Below are positions 17,025 to 24,853 of a stretch of 26,333 nucleotides of DNA, one piece after another. Source of the DNA: RGIG8775 sp045660295. GTDB taxonomy: Bacteria; Bacillota; Clostridia; Oscillospirales; CAG-272. Made by a program: the position numbers and the translations under genes. The notes below the pieces were generated by a model. The model made no database searches, was not told the DNA's origin, and saw nothing but the letters and a program-made list of their open reading frames with translations. How positions within the stretch are numbered: the first letter of the stretch is position 1; every line of letters starts with the position of its first letter. The DNA lies in the NCBI GenBank assembly GCA_045660295.1, contig JAZRDN010000044.1:1-26333 (forward strand), read 5' to 3'.

Positions 17025-17053
17025 TTGATTTTTGTGATAATTAATGGTATAAT
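17025..17053 (+). promoter_or_regulatory. sigma-A promoter of HU gene
   Basis: TTGATT (17025-17030), a 17-bp spacer, then perfect TATAAT (17048-17053), in an AT-rich stretch 64 bp before the HU start codon. Fits a strongly expressed gene. Confidence 0.85.
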
Positions 17054-17116
17054 ATAGTAAAGAGTTATCGAGTTTACAAGATAACAATTAAATTATGCAG
17101 AAAGGTAGATTTTATT

Positions 17117-17389
17117 ATGAACAAGACACAGCTTATCGACGCAATCGCAAAGTCCGCATCTCTTAACAAGAAGCAGGCAGAGGCAGCTCTCAACGCTTTC
17201 ACAGCAACTGTTGCAGACGCTCTTAAGAACGGTGACAAGGTTCAGCTTATCGGCTTCGGTACATTCGAAGTTAGAGAAAGAGGCGCAAGAACAGGCCGCA
17301 ACCCCAAGACCGGTGAAGCTATTGAGATCGCAGCTTCCAAGACACCCGCATTTGCTGCAGGTAAAGGCCTTAAGGATGCTATTAAGTAA
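17117..17389 (+). CDS. hup: HU family DNA-binding protein
   Basis: 90-residue histone-like protein that bends and compacts DNA as a dimer. The start MNKTQLIDAIAKSASLNKKQAEAAL is canonical, and the arm motif GFGTFEVRERGARTGRNPKTGE with the PAFAAGKGLKDAIK end is complete. It has its own promoter and a T-tailed terminator, so it is a separate transcription unit set between mazG and rqcP. Codon use (CTT, AAG, GGT, GCA) is that of a highly expressed gene. The ribosome site AAAGG is 11 bases upstream, longer than usual. Confidence 0.97.
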   Translation: MNKTQLIDAIAKSASLNKKQAEAALNAFTATVADALKNGDKVQLIGFGTFEVRERGARTGRNPKTGEAIEIAASKTPAFAAGKGLKDAIK

Positions 17390-17402
17390 TTGATTCAAAT
17401 TT

Positions 17403-17437
17403 AGGCGGACAGGTCTTTAGCTTGTCCGCCTATTTTT
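17403..17437 (+). terminator. intrinsic terminator after HU
   Basis: A 9-bp stem AGGCGGACA/TGTCCGCCT (17403-17411 with 17423-17431), followed by ATTTTT. It lies 14 bp after the HU stop and just before the rqcP ribosome site, so rqcP depends on read-through or a promoter not obvious to me. Confidence 0.85.
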
Positions 17438-17449
17438 GCGGAGGTAAGA

Positions 17450-17695
17450 ATGAGACTTGATAAATTTCTTAAAGTATCAAGAATAATAAAAAGACGCACT
17501 GTAGCCAACGACGCTTGCGACACCGACAGAATAGCGGTGAACGGCAGAGTGGTAAAGGCTTCGTATAACGTAAAGGTTGGGGACATTATAGAGGTCTCCT
17601 TCGGTCAGCGCACCTTAAAGGTGAGAGTTACCGACGTCAGAGAAGTAGTAGGTAAAGACAACGCAGGCGAGCTCTATGAGGTCATAGACCAATAG
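17450..17695 (+). CDS. rqcP: S4-domain RNA-binding protein RqcP (YabO)
   Basis: 81-residue stand-alone S4 domain: MRLDKFLKVSRIIKRRTVAN, then the RNA-facing loop DRIAVNGRVVKASYNVKVGDII. In Bacillus RqcP works with RqcH at stalled 50S subunits to add C-terminal alanine tails in ribosome-associated quality control. Cluster position before yabP/yabQ agrees with yabO. Ribosome site GGAGGTAAGA. 56 bp separate it from yabP, with no hairpin seen there. Confidence 0.93.
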   Translation: MRLDKFLKVSRIIKRRTVANDACDTDRIAVNGRVVKASYNVKVGDIIEVSFGQRTLKVRVTDVREVVGKDNAGELYEVIDQ

Positions 17696-17751
17696 GAATA
17701 TATAAGAAGAGCGCTTCATAAAATTGTAAAAAAGGTTTTGTGGAGGGCGAT

Positions 17752-18039
17752 ATGAATGAAATAAAAGCAACGCAGAATCGCAAGCACGATTTTGCGCTCA
17801 GGTCAAGAAAGCAGATGTCGGTTGACGGCGTTTCGGACGTGGTGAGCTTTGATGAGTGGCAGGTGGTGCTGATAACACCCTGCGGAGAAATGACCGTGGA
17901 GGGCAGGGGGCTTCACATAAGCGTCCTCGACCTTGAGAGCGGTAAGGTGGAGCTGGACGGAGAGGTTGACGGCATCTTTTATTCAGACGGCAATGAGCAA
18001 AATAAGGAGCGCGGATTTCTTTCGCGTCTGTTCGGATAA
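17752..18039 (+). CDS. yabP: sporulation protein YabP
   Basis: 95-residue YabP/YqfC-type protein: a small beta-rich domain starting at HDFALRSRKQMSVDGVSDVVSFDE, with QVVLITPCGEMTVEGRGLHISVLDLESGKVELDGEVDGIFY, and a basic tail RGFLSRLFG. In Bacillus it is produced in the mother cell and needed for normal spore formation. ATG 17752 follows GGAGGG (17742-17747); a GTG at 17740 is less likely because the ribosome site would lie within it. Its stop codon overlaps the yabQ start (TAATG), indicating coupling. No sigma-E promoter was identified by eye. Confidence 0.9.
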   Translation: MNEIKATQNRKHDFALRSRKQMSVDGVSDVVSFDEWQVVLITPCGEMTVEGRGLHISVLDLESGKVELDGEVDGIFYSDGNEQNKERGFLSRLFG

Positions 18040-18521
18040 TGTGGGAGCAGACTGTCCCCGCACTTTTTGGTCTGTCGTTGGCAGGCGGAATACTTTGCGG
18101 AATACTTTGGGATATTCTCAAGGTTCAGCGGATCATCCTCGGTGTAGTGGATTTTGCCGATGAAATGGGTAAATATAAAAAAAAGTCCCACTTTGCTCTT
18201 TTGTTTCTTCAGGATATCTTTTTTTGCGTAATATTCGGATGCGTTCTTGCCGTGGTCATGTATTACGGTAACGAGGGTAGAATGAGAATACTGTCACCCG
18301 TAGGAATGTTGGTTGGCTTTTGGGCGTATAGACGTACGCTTGGCGCACTTGTGATAATGAGCACCGAAAGGATTGTCTGCTTTCTGCGCCGTGCATTTCG
18401 CAGAATATTCGCGCTTGTCGGAAAGCTGACGGTGAAACTGAAAAACATTCTTGGGAAAATAATAACCAAGATAAAAAAACTGCCCACGAGGGCGGTAAGG
18501 AAAAATAAAGAGGCTGTTTAA
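18039..18521 (+). CDS. yabQ: spore cortex protein YabQ
   Basis: 160-residue membrane protein with helices near residues 5-24, 50-76 and 83-103 and a strongly basic C-terminal tail. GGILCGILWDILKVQRII and the FFCVIFGCVLAVVMYYGNEGRMR stretch fit YabQ, which localises to the forespore membrane and is required for cortex formation in B. subtilis. The start overlaps the yabP stop by one base. In Bacillus divIC and yabR follow; here a fumarase gene follows after 1 bp. Confidence 0.85.
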   Translation: MWEQTVPALFGLSLAGGILCGILWDILKVQRIILGVVDFADEMGKYKKKSHFALLFLQDIFFCVIFGCVLAVVMYYGNEGRMRILSPVGMLVGFWAYRRTLGALVIMSTERIVCFLRRAFRRIFALVGKLTVKLKNILGKIITKIKKLPTRAVRKNKEAV

Positions 18522-18522
18522 A

Positions 18523-19377
18523 TTGGAAAATATCAGAGTTGTAAAATCATCGGTGGTAAAGAACGCGGTGAAAGAGCTTTTTATAAAAGCCAACCACGTT
18601 CTTCCCGACAGCGTAAAAAAAGCGCTTGATAAGGCGAGTAAAGCCGAAAGCTCAGAGCTTGCAAAATCGGTGCTTGAACGCCTGTCGGAAAATATTGATA
18701 TTGCCGGGAGATGCGACGTTCCCGTGTGCCAGGATACCGGAATGGCGGTGCTATTTGCCGAGATCGGCAAGGACGTACATATATCCGGCGATAGCTTCGT
18801 CAAGGCGGTGAACGAAGGTGTAAGCGAGGCTTATCTTGAGGGTAAGCTACGTTGCTCAGTGGTTGCCGATCCGTTCTTTGATCGAAAAAATACCAATGAT
18901 AATACTCCGGCGATAATATATACCGATTTCGTTGATGGTGATAGGATTAAGCTCACTGCGCTTCCCAAGGGCTTCGGAAGCGAAAATATGAGCGGGGTAA
19001 AAATGTTTACGCCCTCGGCAACGCGTGAGGATATAATAGGCTTTGTTGTCGATACCGTAAAGAGAGCAGGCTCAAACCCGTGCCCACCCATAGTGGTGGG
19101 AATAGGAATGGGCGGCACGTTTGACTATTCGTGTGTGCTTTCCAAAAAAGCTCTTATGCGTGATATAGATGACGTTAACCCTAAGCCCGAATACGCGGAG
19201 CTTGAACGTGAAATGCTCGAAAGAATAAACGAGCTTGATATAGGACCTCAAGGCTTTGGAGGACGTACGACCGCGCTGGCGGTAAAAATTGAAGGTTATC
19301 CTACGCATATCGCGGGGCTTCCCGTGGCGGTAAATATTTGCTGTCACGTGATGCGCCATATGTCGTTGGAAATATAG
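18523..19377 (+). CDS. fumA: fumarate hydratase class I, alpha subunit (FumA/TtdA type)
   Basis: 284-residue [4Fe-4S] hydro-lyase catalytic subunit that interconverts fumarate and malate (or tartrate and oxaloacetate in TtdA). Cluster ligands are in place: C69 in VPVCQDTGM, C187 in GSNPCPPIVVGIGMGG, and C273/C274 in NICCHVMRH. The start codon is TTG (MENIRVVKSS), one base after the yabQ stop, with AAGAGG upstream. Two-subunit enzymes normally have the ~185-residue beta subunit just downstream, but here a phosphate transporter follows and no beta gene exists in the window. It must be encoded elsewhere or be missing. Confidence 0.92.
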   Translation: MENIRVVKSSVVKNAVKELFIKANHVLPDSVKKALDKASKAESSELAKSVLERLSENIDIAGRCDVPVCQDTGMAVLFAEIGKDVHISGDSFVKAVNEGVSEAYLEGKLRCSVVADPFFDRKNTNDNTPAIIYTDFVDGDRIKLTALPKGFGSENMSGVKMFTPSATREDIIGFVVDTVKRAGSNPCPPIVVGIGMGGTFDYSCVLSKKALMRDIDDVNPKPEYAELEREMLERINELDIGPQGFGGRTTALAVKIEGYPTHIAGLPVAVNICCHVMRHMSLEI

Positions 19378-19389
19378 GAGGTTAAAAAA

Positions 19390-21150
19390 ATGGGAATTAT
19401 GGATGTTTTGTCGCTCTTGTGCGGACTTGCGTTGTTTCTTTACGGAATGAACGTCATGGGCGATGCGCTTAAAAAAAGCGCAGGCAGTAAATTAAAGGTA
19501 ATACTTGCAAATCTTACGTCAAGCACGTGGAAGGGCTTCTTGCTCGGACTTGGTGTAACGGCGATAATTCAATCGTCATCGGCTACTACGGTTATGGTCG
19601 TCGGATTTGTAAACTCGGGTACAATGATGCTTTCGCAGGCGCTCGGCGTTATTATGGGAGCAAACGTCGGCACAGCTGTTACGTCGTGGATTACGGGTCT
19701 TTCGGGACTCGGTGACGGCGGTCAGGCGGTCAGTGCGGTGCTTCAGTGGTTAAAGCCCTCAGCGTGGGTTCCGCTTCTTGCCGTTGCCGGAATAGGTCTT
19801 TCGATGTTCGGTAAACGCGAGCGTAATAAGAATATAGGCGTAATTCTCATGGGCTTTGCTGTGCTTATGGTGGGCATGGATACCATGTCCGCGGCAGTTA
19901 GCGGACTCAAGTCCAGTGAGACCTTCCGCTCAATTCTTACCATGTTTGAGAATCCCATTCTCGGCGTGCTTGCGGGTACTGTACTTACTGCTATCGTTCA
20001 GTCCTCGTCAGCGTCTGTAGGTATTCTTCAGTCGCTTACGACTACGGGCGCTATTACATACGGCGCGGCGATACCGATCATCATGGGTCAGAATATAGGT
20101 ACATGTGTTACGGCGATGCTTTCTTCAATTGGCGCGACCAAAAACGCTAAGCGCGCGGCGCTTATCCATCTTTACTTCAATATCATAGGCGTTGTTGTAT
20201 GGCTTTGCGCCTTTTACCTGGTAGACCTCATTGTAGATTTCGCTTTTGTGGATGCCTCGGTAAACATGTGGGCAGTAGCGGCAATTCATACGATATTCAA
20301 GTTCCTTTGCGTGCTTCTTTTTGCGCCCTTTACAAAACAGCTCGAAAAGCTGGCTTGCATTTCTGTTAAGGACTCCAACGAGGTCGAAAAAACCAATATT
20401 CTCGACGAGCGTCTGCTTGATACTCCTACAATTGCTGTTGAAAGAGCCAAGAGCGCTACACTGGAAATGGCAAGGATATCCTGCGATGCGCTTGCGCTTT
20501 CGCTTAATATGCTGAAGGAATATAATCCCAAGGACGCTGAAACTATTCGCGGATACGAGGATAAGGCTGACGGCTACGAGGACATGCTTGGAACCTATCT
20601 TGTAAAGCTTTCGGGTCGAAGCATGAACGAGCGCGACAGCCATGAGATAACCAAGTTGCTTCACCTTATCGGTGATTTTGAGCGTATTTCCGACCACGCA
20701 GTGAATATTCTTGAATCGGCAGAGGAAATGAACGATAAGAAGCTCTCCTTCTCAAGCGAGGCTAAAAAGGAGCTTAAGGTTCTCTGCGGCGCGGTTGAGG
20801 AGATACTTGACATAACCTATAAATCATTTGTTATGGGTGATGTTGAGTTTGCCTCTCAGGTCGAGCCCCTTGAGCAGGTTATCGACAACCTCAAGGATAA
20901 GATAAAGGTCAACCATATCAGAAGACTCCAAAAGAGCGAATGTACCATAGAGCACGGTTTTGTTCTTTCAGATCTTCTCAATAACCTTGAAAGAGTTTCC
21001 GACCATTGCTCCAATATCGCGGGATGTGTTATCGAAATATCCAGATATGATGCCCTTGATATGCACGGATACCTTAACGCTATCAAGAATAGCGACAACA
21101 GCGAATACGCCGATAAATATAAGGAATATTCGAGCAAATACGTGCTTTAA
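19390..21150 (+). CDS. Na/Pi cotransporter family protein with PhoU domain
   Basis: 586 residues. The N-terminal ~320 residues are membrane-embedded, with the inverted QSSS repeats of the NptA/Na-Pi-II family (IQSSSATTVMVVGFVNSGTM and VQSSSASVGILQ). The C-terminal ~230 residues are a helical PhoU-like domain (two bundles, HEITKLLHLIGDFERISDHAVNI and LLNNLERVSDHCSNIA). Predicted sodium-driven phosphate uptake or phosphate-sensing transport. The ribosome site AGGAGG precedes ATG 19390, 12 bp after fumA. Length and layout are normal. Confidence 0.93.
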   Translation: MGIMDVLSLLCGLALFLYGMNVMGDALKKSAGSKLKVILANLTSSTWKGFLLGLGVTAIIQSSSATTVMVVGFVNSGTMMLSQALGVIMGANVGTAVTSWITGLSGLGDGGQAVSAVLQWLKPSAWVPLLAVAGIGLSMFGKRERNKNIGVILMGFAVLMVGMDTMSAAVSGLKSSETFRSILTMFENPILGVLAGTVLTAIVQSSSASVGILQSLTTTGAITYGAAIPIIMGQNIGTCVTAMLSSIGATKNAKRAALIHLYFNIIGVVVWLCAFYLVDLIVDFAFVDASVNMWAVAAIHTIFKFLCVLLFAPFTKQLEKLACISVKDSNEVEKTNILDERLLDTPTIAVERAKSATLEMARISCDALALSLNMLKEYNPKDAETIRGYEDKADGYEDMLGTYLVKLSGRSMNERDSHEITKLLHLIGDFERISDHAVNILESAEEMNDKKLSFSSEAKKELKVLCGAVEEILDITYKSFVMGDVEFASQVEPLEQVIDNLKDKIKVNHIRRLQKSECTIEHGFVLSDLLNNLERVSDHCSNIAGCVIEISRYDALDMHGYLNAIKNSDNSEYADKYKEYSSKYVL

Positions 21151-21196
21151 ACAGAAAAAACGCAGATTTATAGCTTGAATTAATAAAGTAGATGTT

Positions 21197-21379
21197 ATGG
21201 CTAAAACCGAAAGGTTTGAAGAGGTTTTTTCGCAAGGCTCGTTAAATTTTACGGAAATTTGGCTCGATAAAGAAACAGGTGTTAACTATGTGTTTCACGC
21301 AAGCGGTTACGCGGGGGAATTGACTCCCTTGCTGGATAAACAAGGGAAAGTAGTTGTTTCTCCGATATATAATAAATAA
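21197..21379 (+). CDS. DUF6440-like small protein
   Basis: 60-residue protein ending in the DUF6440 pattern: a start TERFEEVF, then WLDKETGVNYVFHASGYAGELTPLLDKQGKVVV. The family is widespread in Firmicutes and their phages and has no known function. The start is not supported by a clear ribosome site; an ATG at 21190 is out of frame. 46 bp after the transporter gene, followed by a hairpin. Real gene likely because the family match covers the whole length. Confidence 0.72.
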   Translation: MAKTERFEEVFSQGSLNFTEIWLDKETGVNYVFHASGYAGELTPLLDKQGKVVVSPIYNK

Positions 21380-21385
21380 CTGAAT

Positions 21386-21418
21386 AATACCCCGAGAGAT
21401 TGTGTCTGTCGGGGTATT
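21386..21418. terminator. hairpin after the DUF6440 gene
   Basis: A 10-bp stem AATACCCCGA/TCGGGGTATT closes a 13-base loop 7 bp after the DUF6440 stop. There is no T-run after it, so termination is weakly supported; the next hairpin at 21440 has one and may do the work for both strands. Confidence 0.45.
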
Positions 21419-21439
21419 GCCATTCTATGAAAACAAACG

Positions 21440-21470
21440 AAAAAAGCACTTGCTATGCAAGTGCTTTTTT
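21440..21470 (-). terminator. terminator of tRNA-Thr, bidirectional
   Basis: A perfect 14-bp stem AAAAAAGCACTTGC/GCAAGTGCTTTTTT with a 3-base loop. On the minus strand it follows the encoded CCA of tRNA-Thr directly; the T-run also serves + strand transcripts. Confidence 0.85.
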
Positions 21471-21545
21471 GGAGCTGGTAATGTGACTCGAACACACGAC
21501 CTGCTGATTACGAATCAGCTGCACTACCGACTGTGCTATACCAGC
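21470..21545 (-). tRNA. tRNA-Thr, anticodon CGT
   Basis: Minus strand. 7-bp acceptor stem GCTGGTA/TACCAGC, D stem GCAC/GTGC, anticodon arm GCTGA-TTCGTAA-TCAGC giving anticodon CGT (reads ACG), T arm GTGTG-TTCGAGT-CACAT, discriminator T, and CCA encoded at 21470-21472. All arms pair. Confidence 0.95.
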
Positions 21546-21554
21546 GACTTTAAT

Positions 21555-21583
21555 AGTATACTCTATTTTGGGTGATTTGTCAA
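21555..21583 (-). promoter_or_regulatory. promoter of tRNA-Thr
   Basis: On the minus strand: TTGACA (21578-21583), 17-bp spacer, TATACT (21555-21560), 10 bp before the mature tRNA 5' end. Confidence 0.85.
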
Positions 21584-21887
21584 TAGCTTTTTCAAAAAAA
21601 CAGAGTTAAGATTGGGTGATCGGTGTCTGTCGCACTCTATCATGTCGTAGTGATATTTTGAAACAAGCACTTTAATTCTTCTCGAAAAAAGGACATAATT
21701 AAACTTGTTTTTTGGGTGTTGTTATTGTAAAACAAGATAAAAGCCTTGATTCTTAGACGATTGCGTTTGGGAGCATAGTCAATATTTAGCCTTTCGCATG
21801 TTAACGTGTTAAAAATTGGCGTAATGGTCAATTTCTATTAAACTGCCTAAAGTTTTGCCCAAATTTTAGCCAATTTTCGACAACTTG
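21584..21887. other. gene-free AT-rich stretch between tRNA-Thr and AraC gene
   Basis: About 300 bp between two divergent promoters. The ORFs here (longest 63 codons, minus strand) lack ribosome sites and recognisable products. I see no convincing hairpin, repeat or gene remnant. Confidence 0.6.
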
Positions 21888-21916
21888 TTGACAAATCAAT
21901 TTTGTTATAGTATAAT
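21888..21916 (+). promoter_or_regulatory. sigma-A promoter of AraC-type regulator
   Basis: Consensus TTGACA (21888-21893), 17-bp spacer, TATAAT (21911-21916); the start codon is 44 bp further on. A direct GACAA repeat (from 21879 and from 21890) spans the -35 and might bind a regulator. Confidence 0.85.
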
Positions 21917-21959
21917 ACTCTAGGAATGAAATAGCAAAATAAAAACGGAGGAGAAGTCC

Positions 21960-22757
21960 ATGTTTTACCAATCGCAACACTCGTTCGACGCGGACGGTGT
22001 TAAATTCGAAAGCAATATCGACTTCAATTTTCCTGCGCATCTTCACAACAGTTTTGAGTTTATCACAGTCACCGAGGGTGAAATGTTGATGACCGTTGAA
22101 AGAACTGCATATTCGCTTAAGGCGGGCGATTGCTTGCTGGTTTTCCCAAATCAGGTGCATGAGCTTGTCACACCTTGTCACAGCTCCCATTTCTTGTGTA
22201 TTTTTTCTCCAAAGTTGGTGCAAGCATATAGCACGTTTTCGATGGACAGATTGCCCGTCAGCAATTTATTTAAGCTCGAAGACTTCTATGTGCGTAAGAT
22301 CATTGAACGAAGCGGCGATTTTAGCTTGATTGAAATCAAGGGATTGCTTTATTCAATATGCGGTGAGTTTGACCGCACTGCGGAATACAGGTCAAGGGGA
22401 GATAGTAAAGACGAGCTTTTAGCGAAGATTTTCGGCTTTGTTGAGAGCAACTATAACAAAAAGTGTTCTCTTGCCGAGCTTTCCGATTATACGTCTTATC
22501 ATTATGTGTATCTGTCTAAATATTTCAAGACCTGCACCGGAATCGCTTTTACAGACTATGTTAACAGATACAGAGTCAATGAGGCTTGTTATCTTTTGCG
22601 TAACAACGCCAAGCAGACTATATTGAAGGCGGCATTTGATTGTGGCTTTGATTCATTGCGTACCTTTAACCGTAATTTCAAGAAAGTTATGGGAATAACT
22701 CCCAGCGAATATCAAAACAATTTTAACGGTGTTGCGTTGAACAAAAAACGAAAATAG
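21960..22757 (+). CDS. AraC family transcriptional regulator
   Basis: 265 residues. An N-terminal cupin sensor (FPAHLHNSFEFITVTEGEM, LKAGDCLLVFPNQVHEL) precedes a C-terminal double helix-turn-helix (CSLAELSDYTSYHYVYLSKYFK and TILKAAFDCGFDSLRTFNRNFK, ending VMGITPSEYQ). Such proteins usually sense a sugar or other small molecule and activate neighbouring genes; here no transport or catabolic gene is adjacent, so the target is unknown. Single gene with its own consensus promoter, strong ribosome site (GGAGGAG) and terminator. The DNA-binding half looks complete. Confidence 0.95.
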   Translation: MFYQSQHSFDADGVKFESNIDFNFPAHLHNSFEFITVTEGEMLMTVERTAYSLKAGDCLLVFPNQVHELVTPCHSSHFLCIFSPKLVQAYSTFSMDRLPVSNLFKLEDFYVRKIIERSGDFSLIEIKGLLYSICGEFDRTAEYRSRGDSKDELLAKIFGFVESNYNKKCSLAELSDYTSYHYVYLSKYFKTCTGIAFTDYVNRYRVNEACYLLRNNAKQTILKAAFDCGFDSLRTFNRNFKKVMGITPSEYQNNFNGVALNKKRK

Positions 22758-22783
22758 GCGTGTAATTACACGCCTGTTTTTTT
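22756..22783. terminator. bidirectional terminator after AraC gene
   Basis: A perfect 20-bp palindrome (22756-22775) followed by GTTTTTTT on +, and on the minus strand by ATTTTCGTTTTTT. Suits ending the araC transcript and any minus-strand transcript arriving from the right. Confidence 0.85.
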
Positions 22784-22866
22784 ATATTTTGCTTACAGAA
22801 AGCTCATGTTGAACAAAACTTTAAGAGCAGCAAGTGCGTCAAGCCGTTTTTTTACTTTGCTTCTCT
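22757..22866 (-). ncRNA. possible ~110-nt small RNA
   Basis: A consensus promoter on the minus strand (22873-22901) would start a transcript near 22866 that meets the palindromic terminator at 22756-22775 about 100 bases later. The stretch has no minus-strand ORF beyond a 4-codon one. It may instead be the trailing promoter and 3' region of the tagO operon. Nothing about its target can be said. Confidence 0.35.
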
Positions 22867-22872
22867 ATGCTG

Positions 22873-22901
22873 ATTTTATCACAATACGGCATGTTTGTCA
22901 A
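22873..22901 (-). promoter_or_regulatory. consensus promoter on minus strand in gap
   Basis: TTGACA (22896-22901), 17-bp spacer, TAAAAT (22873-22878), reading leftwards, just past the stop codon of the tagO-like gene. No annotated gene lies between it and the terminator at 22756. Confidence 0.6.
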
Positions 22902-22907
22902 TAAAAA

Positions 22908-23825
22908 TTACGGTCTTATAAGAACGTATACCAATATTCCGACCATAGCCAACAAAAGAGAAGCAAGCCTTATGAAAGCCGAAGCTCTTTTGTGCCCGAG
23001 TCTTCCGTCAGCCAGTAAATGATGAATGTGTGAGCGATCGGGCGCGAATGGGCTTTTTTTCTGTGATATTCGCCGTATCACCGCAAAGACAATGTCGGCT
23101 AACGGAATAAAAAATATCAACCCGACCGCCAAAAAGGCGTGGAAAGTAGAGTCAAATCTTAATAATTCAAGTGACAGAAATCCCAGGACAAACCCCAAAA
23201 AGGTAGATCCGGTATCACCCATAAAAATTTTTGCGTCTCTTGCGTTGAAGGGAAAAAATCCGATACACGCGCCGCCGAGAACAAATGCGGCAAGCCCAAG
23301 CGGAACAGAGCCGCAGATAAGCAGTAAAACGCCAAGTGCCGTTGCCTCGACGAGCGAAACACCCACGCAAAGCCCATCAAGCCCATCGATAAAATTGTGC
23401 GCGTTGGTAAGCGTCAGAAGCCATAAAACAGCAAGCACGACAGTAATAGCGTTAATGGATTCTCCGTAAAGCATTAACCCTGCAACGGCAAATGCCGCGG
23501 CGGCAAACTGTACGGTCAGCTTAAGCCCTGCAGGGAGAGATATACAGTCGTCCACAATTCCCAAAACCACTGTTAAAACCGACCCCGACAAAAGCGGGAT
23601 AAGCTCGGGGGCAGTGCCTCTGCAAAAAACGAAGCTGAATACCGCGAACGAGGCAAAAACCGATATTCCCCCGATTCGCGGAATAGGTCTTGAATGCATA
23701 CGTCGCCCGTCCTTGGGAACATCTATGGCTCCGATAGCCCTCGCCAATCTGAAATCAAGAGGAGTCACCAGCAAAGAGAGAACGGCGGTATAAACAAGAG
23801 CCTTGAATGTGTCAAGAATAATCAT
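22908..23825 (-). CDS. tagO: undecaprenyl-phosphate GlcNAc-1-phosphate transferase, WecA/TagO type
   Basis: 305-residue multi-pass membrane enzyme of the MraY/WecA family that links a sugar-1-phosphate to undecaprenyl phosphate, the first step of teichoic acid or other cell-wall glycopolymer synthesis. Motifs in order: DGRRMHSRPIPRIGG, the catalytic TNAHNFIDGLDGL, NARDAKIFMGDTGSTFLG, and a C-terminal PDRSHIHHLL (the HxHH type of WecA/TagO rather than MraY). Ribosome site GGAGAG before ATG. Last gene of the minus-strand operon, 32 bp after trpS. Confidence 0.9.
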   Translation of the reverse strand: MIILDTFKALVYTAVLSLLVTPLDFRLARAIGAIDVPKDGRRMHSRPIPRIGGISVFASFAVFSFVFCRGTAPELIPLLSGSVLTVVLGIVDDCISLPAGLKLTVQFAAAAFAVAGLMLYGESINAITVVLAVLWLLTLTNAHNFIDGLDGLCVGVSLVEATALGVLLLICGSVPLGLAAFVLGGACIGFFPFNARDAKIFMGDTGSTFLGFVLGFLSLELLRFDSTFHAFLAVGLIFFIPLADIVFAVIRRISQKKSPFAPDRSHIHHLLADGRLGHKRASAFIRLASLLLAMVGILVYVLIRP

Positions 23826-23857
23826 TGCTCTCCAATTCCGCCGTTACCTTTTATATT

Positions 23858-24853
23858 TTACTGTACGAAGCCGAGCTTTCTCTTAACCTTGGAAACTGTC
23901 TTGCGCGCGTAATAAGCCGCCTCGTCAGCGCCCTTTTTCATAAGCGTTTCGAGATAAGCCTTGTCGGCAATAAGCTCGTTGAATTTCTGCTGTACGGGTG
24001 CAAGCGCGTCAGCGCAAGCCTCACCTACAGCCAGCTTGAAGTCACCGTATCCGCGACCGTCAAACTCGCGCTCGATTTCCTCAAAGGTCTTGCCAGTGTA
24101 GCAAGAATAAATAGTCATAAGGTTATTGATTCCGTGCTTTTCGGGAGCGTATCTTACGCAGGTCTCCGAATCGGTAACGGCACGTTTGAATTTCCTTATT
24201 ATTGTGTCCTTGTCGTCAAGGATATATACCACCGCGTTTACGTTTTCGTCCGACTTGCTCATTTTCTTCGTGGGTTCCTGAAGCGAAGCGATCTTCATGC
24301 CGCCCTTGGCGATGATAGGCTCGGGAATGGTGAACGTGTCGGGGTATATCTGGTTGAAGCGTGTCGCGATGTTACGGCAAAGCTCAACGTGCTGTTTCTG
24401 GTCGATGCCAACGGGAACAACGTCGGTCTGGTAAAGCAGAATATCAGCCGCCATGAGTACGGGATATGTGAAAAGTCCCGCGTTTATGTTGTCAGCGTGA
24501 CGCTCACTCTTGTCCTTGAACTGCGTCATTCTCGAAAGCTCGCCGAACATTGAGAAGCAGTTGAGTATCCATGCAAGCTCGGTGTGAGCGGGAACGTGCG
24601 ACTGAACGTAAAGAGTGTTCTTTTCGGGGTCAAGACCGCATGCGATATAAAGAGCAAGCGTCTCGTATGTGCGGCGGCGAAGCTCCGCGGGCACCTGTCT
24701 TACAGTTATCGCGTGAGAGTCGACCACACAGTAAAAGCACTTATATTCCTCGGAGTAAGACGAGAAATTTTTGATAGCGCCGAGATAGTTTCCTATTGTG
24801 AGGTTTCCACTGGGCTGTACGCCCGAGAAGGAGACCTTTTTATTGTCTAACAT
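23858..24853 (-). CDS. trpS: tryptophanyl-tRNA synthetase
   Basis: 331-residue class I aminoacyl-tRNA synthetase, normal length, charging tRNA-Trp in the cytosol. The HIGH-type motif appears as SGNLTIGNYLGA near the N terminus (GVQPSGNLTIGNYLG), and the KMSKS loop as KKMSKSDEN. Other conserved parts: DSHAITV, YPVLMAADILLYQTDVVPVGIDQKQH. Only 39 bp separate it from the upstream aminotransferase stop, so no T-box leader lies directly before it. Ribosome site AAAGGA. Confidence 0.97.
   Translation of the reverse strand: MLDNKKVSFSGVQPSGNLTIGNYLGAIKNFSSYSEEYKCFYCVVDSHAITVRQVPAELRRRTYETLALYIACGLDPEKNTLYVQSHVPAHTELAWILNCFSMFGELSRMTQFKDKSERHADNINAGLFTYPVLMAADILLYQTDVVPVGIDQKQHVELCRNIATRFNQIYPDTFTIPEPIIAKGGMKIASLQEPTKKMSKSDENVNAVVYILDDKDTIIRKFKRAVTDSETCVRYAPEKHGINNLMTIYSCYTGKTFEEIEREFDGRGYGDFKLAVGEACADALAPVQQKFNELIADKAYLETLMKKGADEAAYYARKTVSKVKRKLGFVQ

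Noticed and set aside
22807..22905. Short + strand ORF starting MLNKTLRAASASSRFF
   Set aside because: 32 codons, no ribosome site, antisense to the possible small RNA, directly after the araC terminator.
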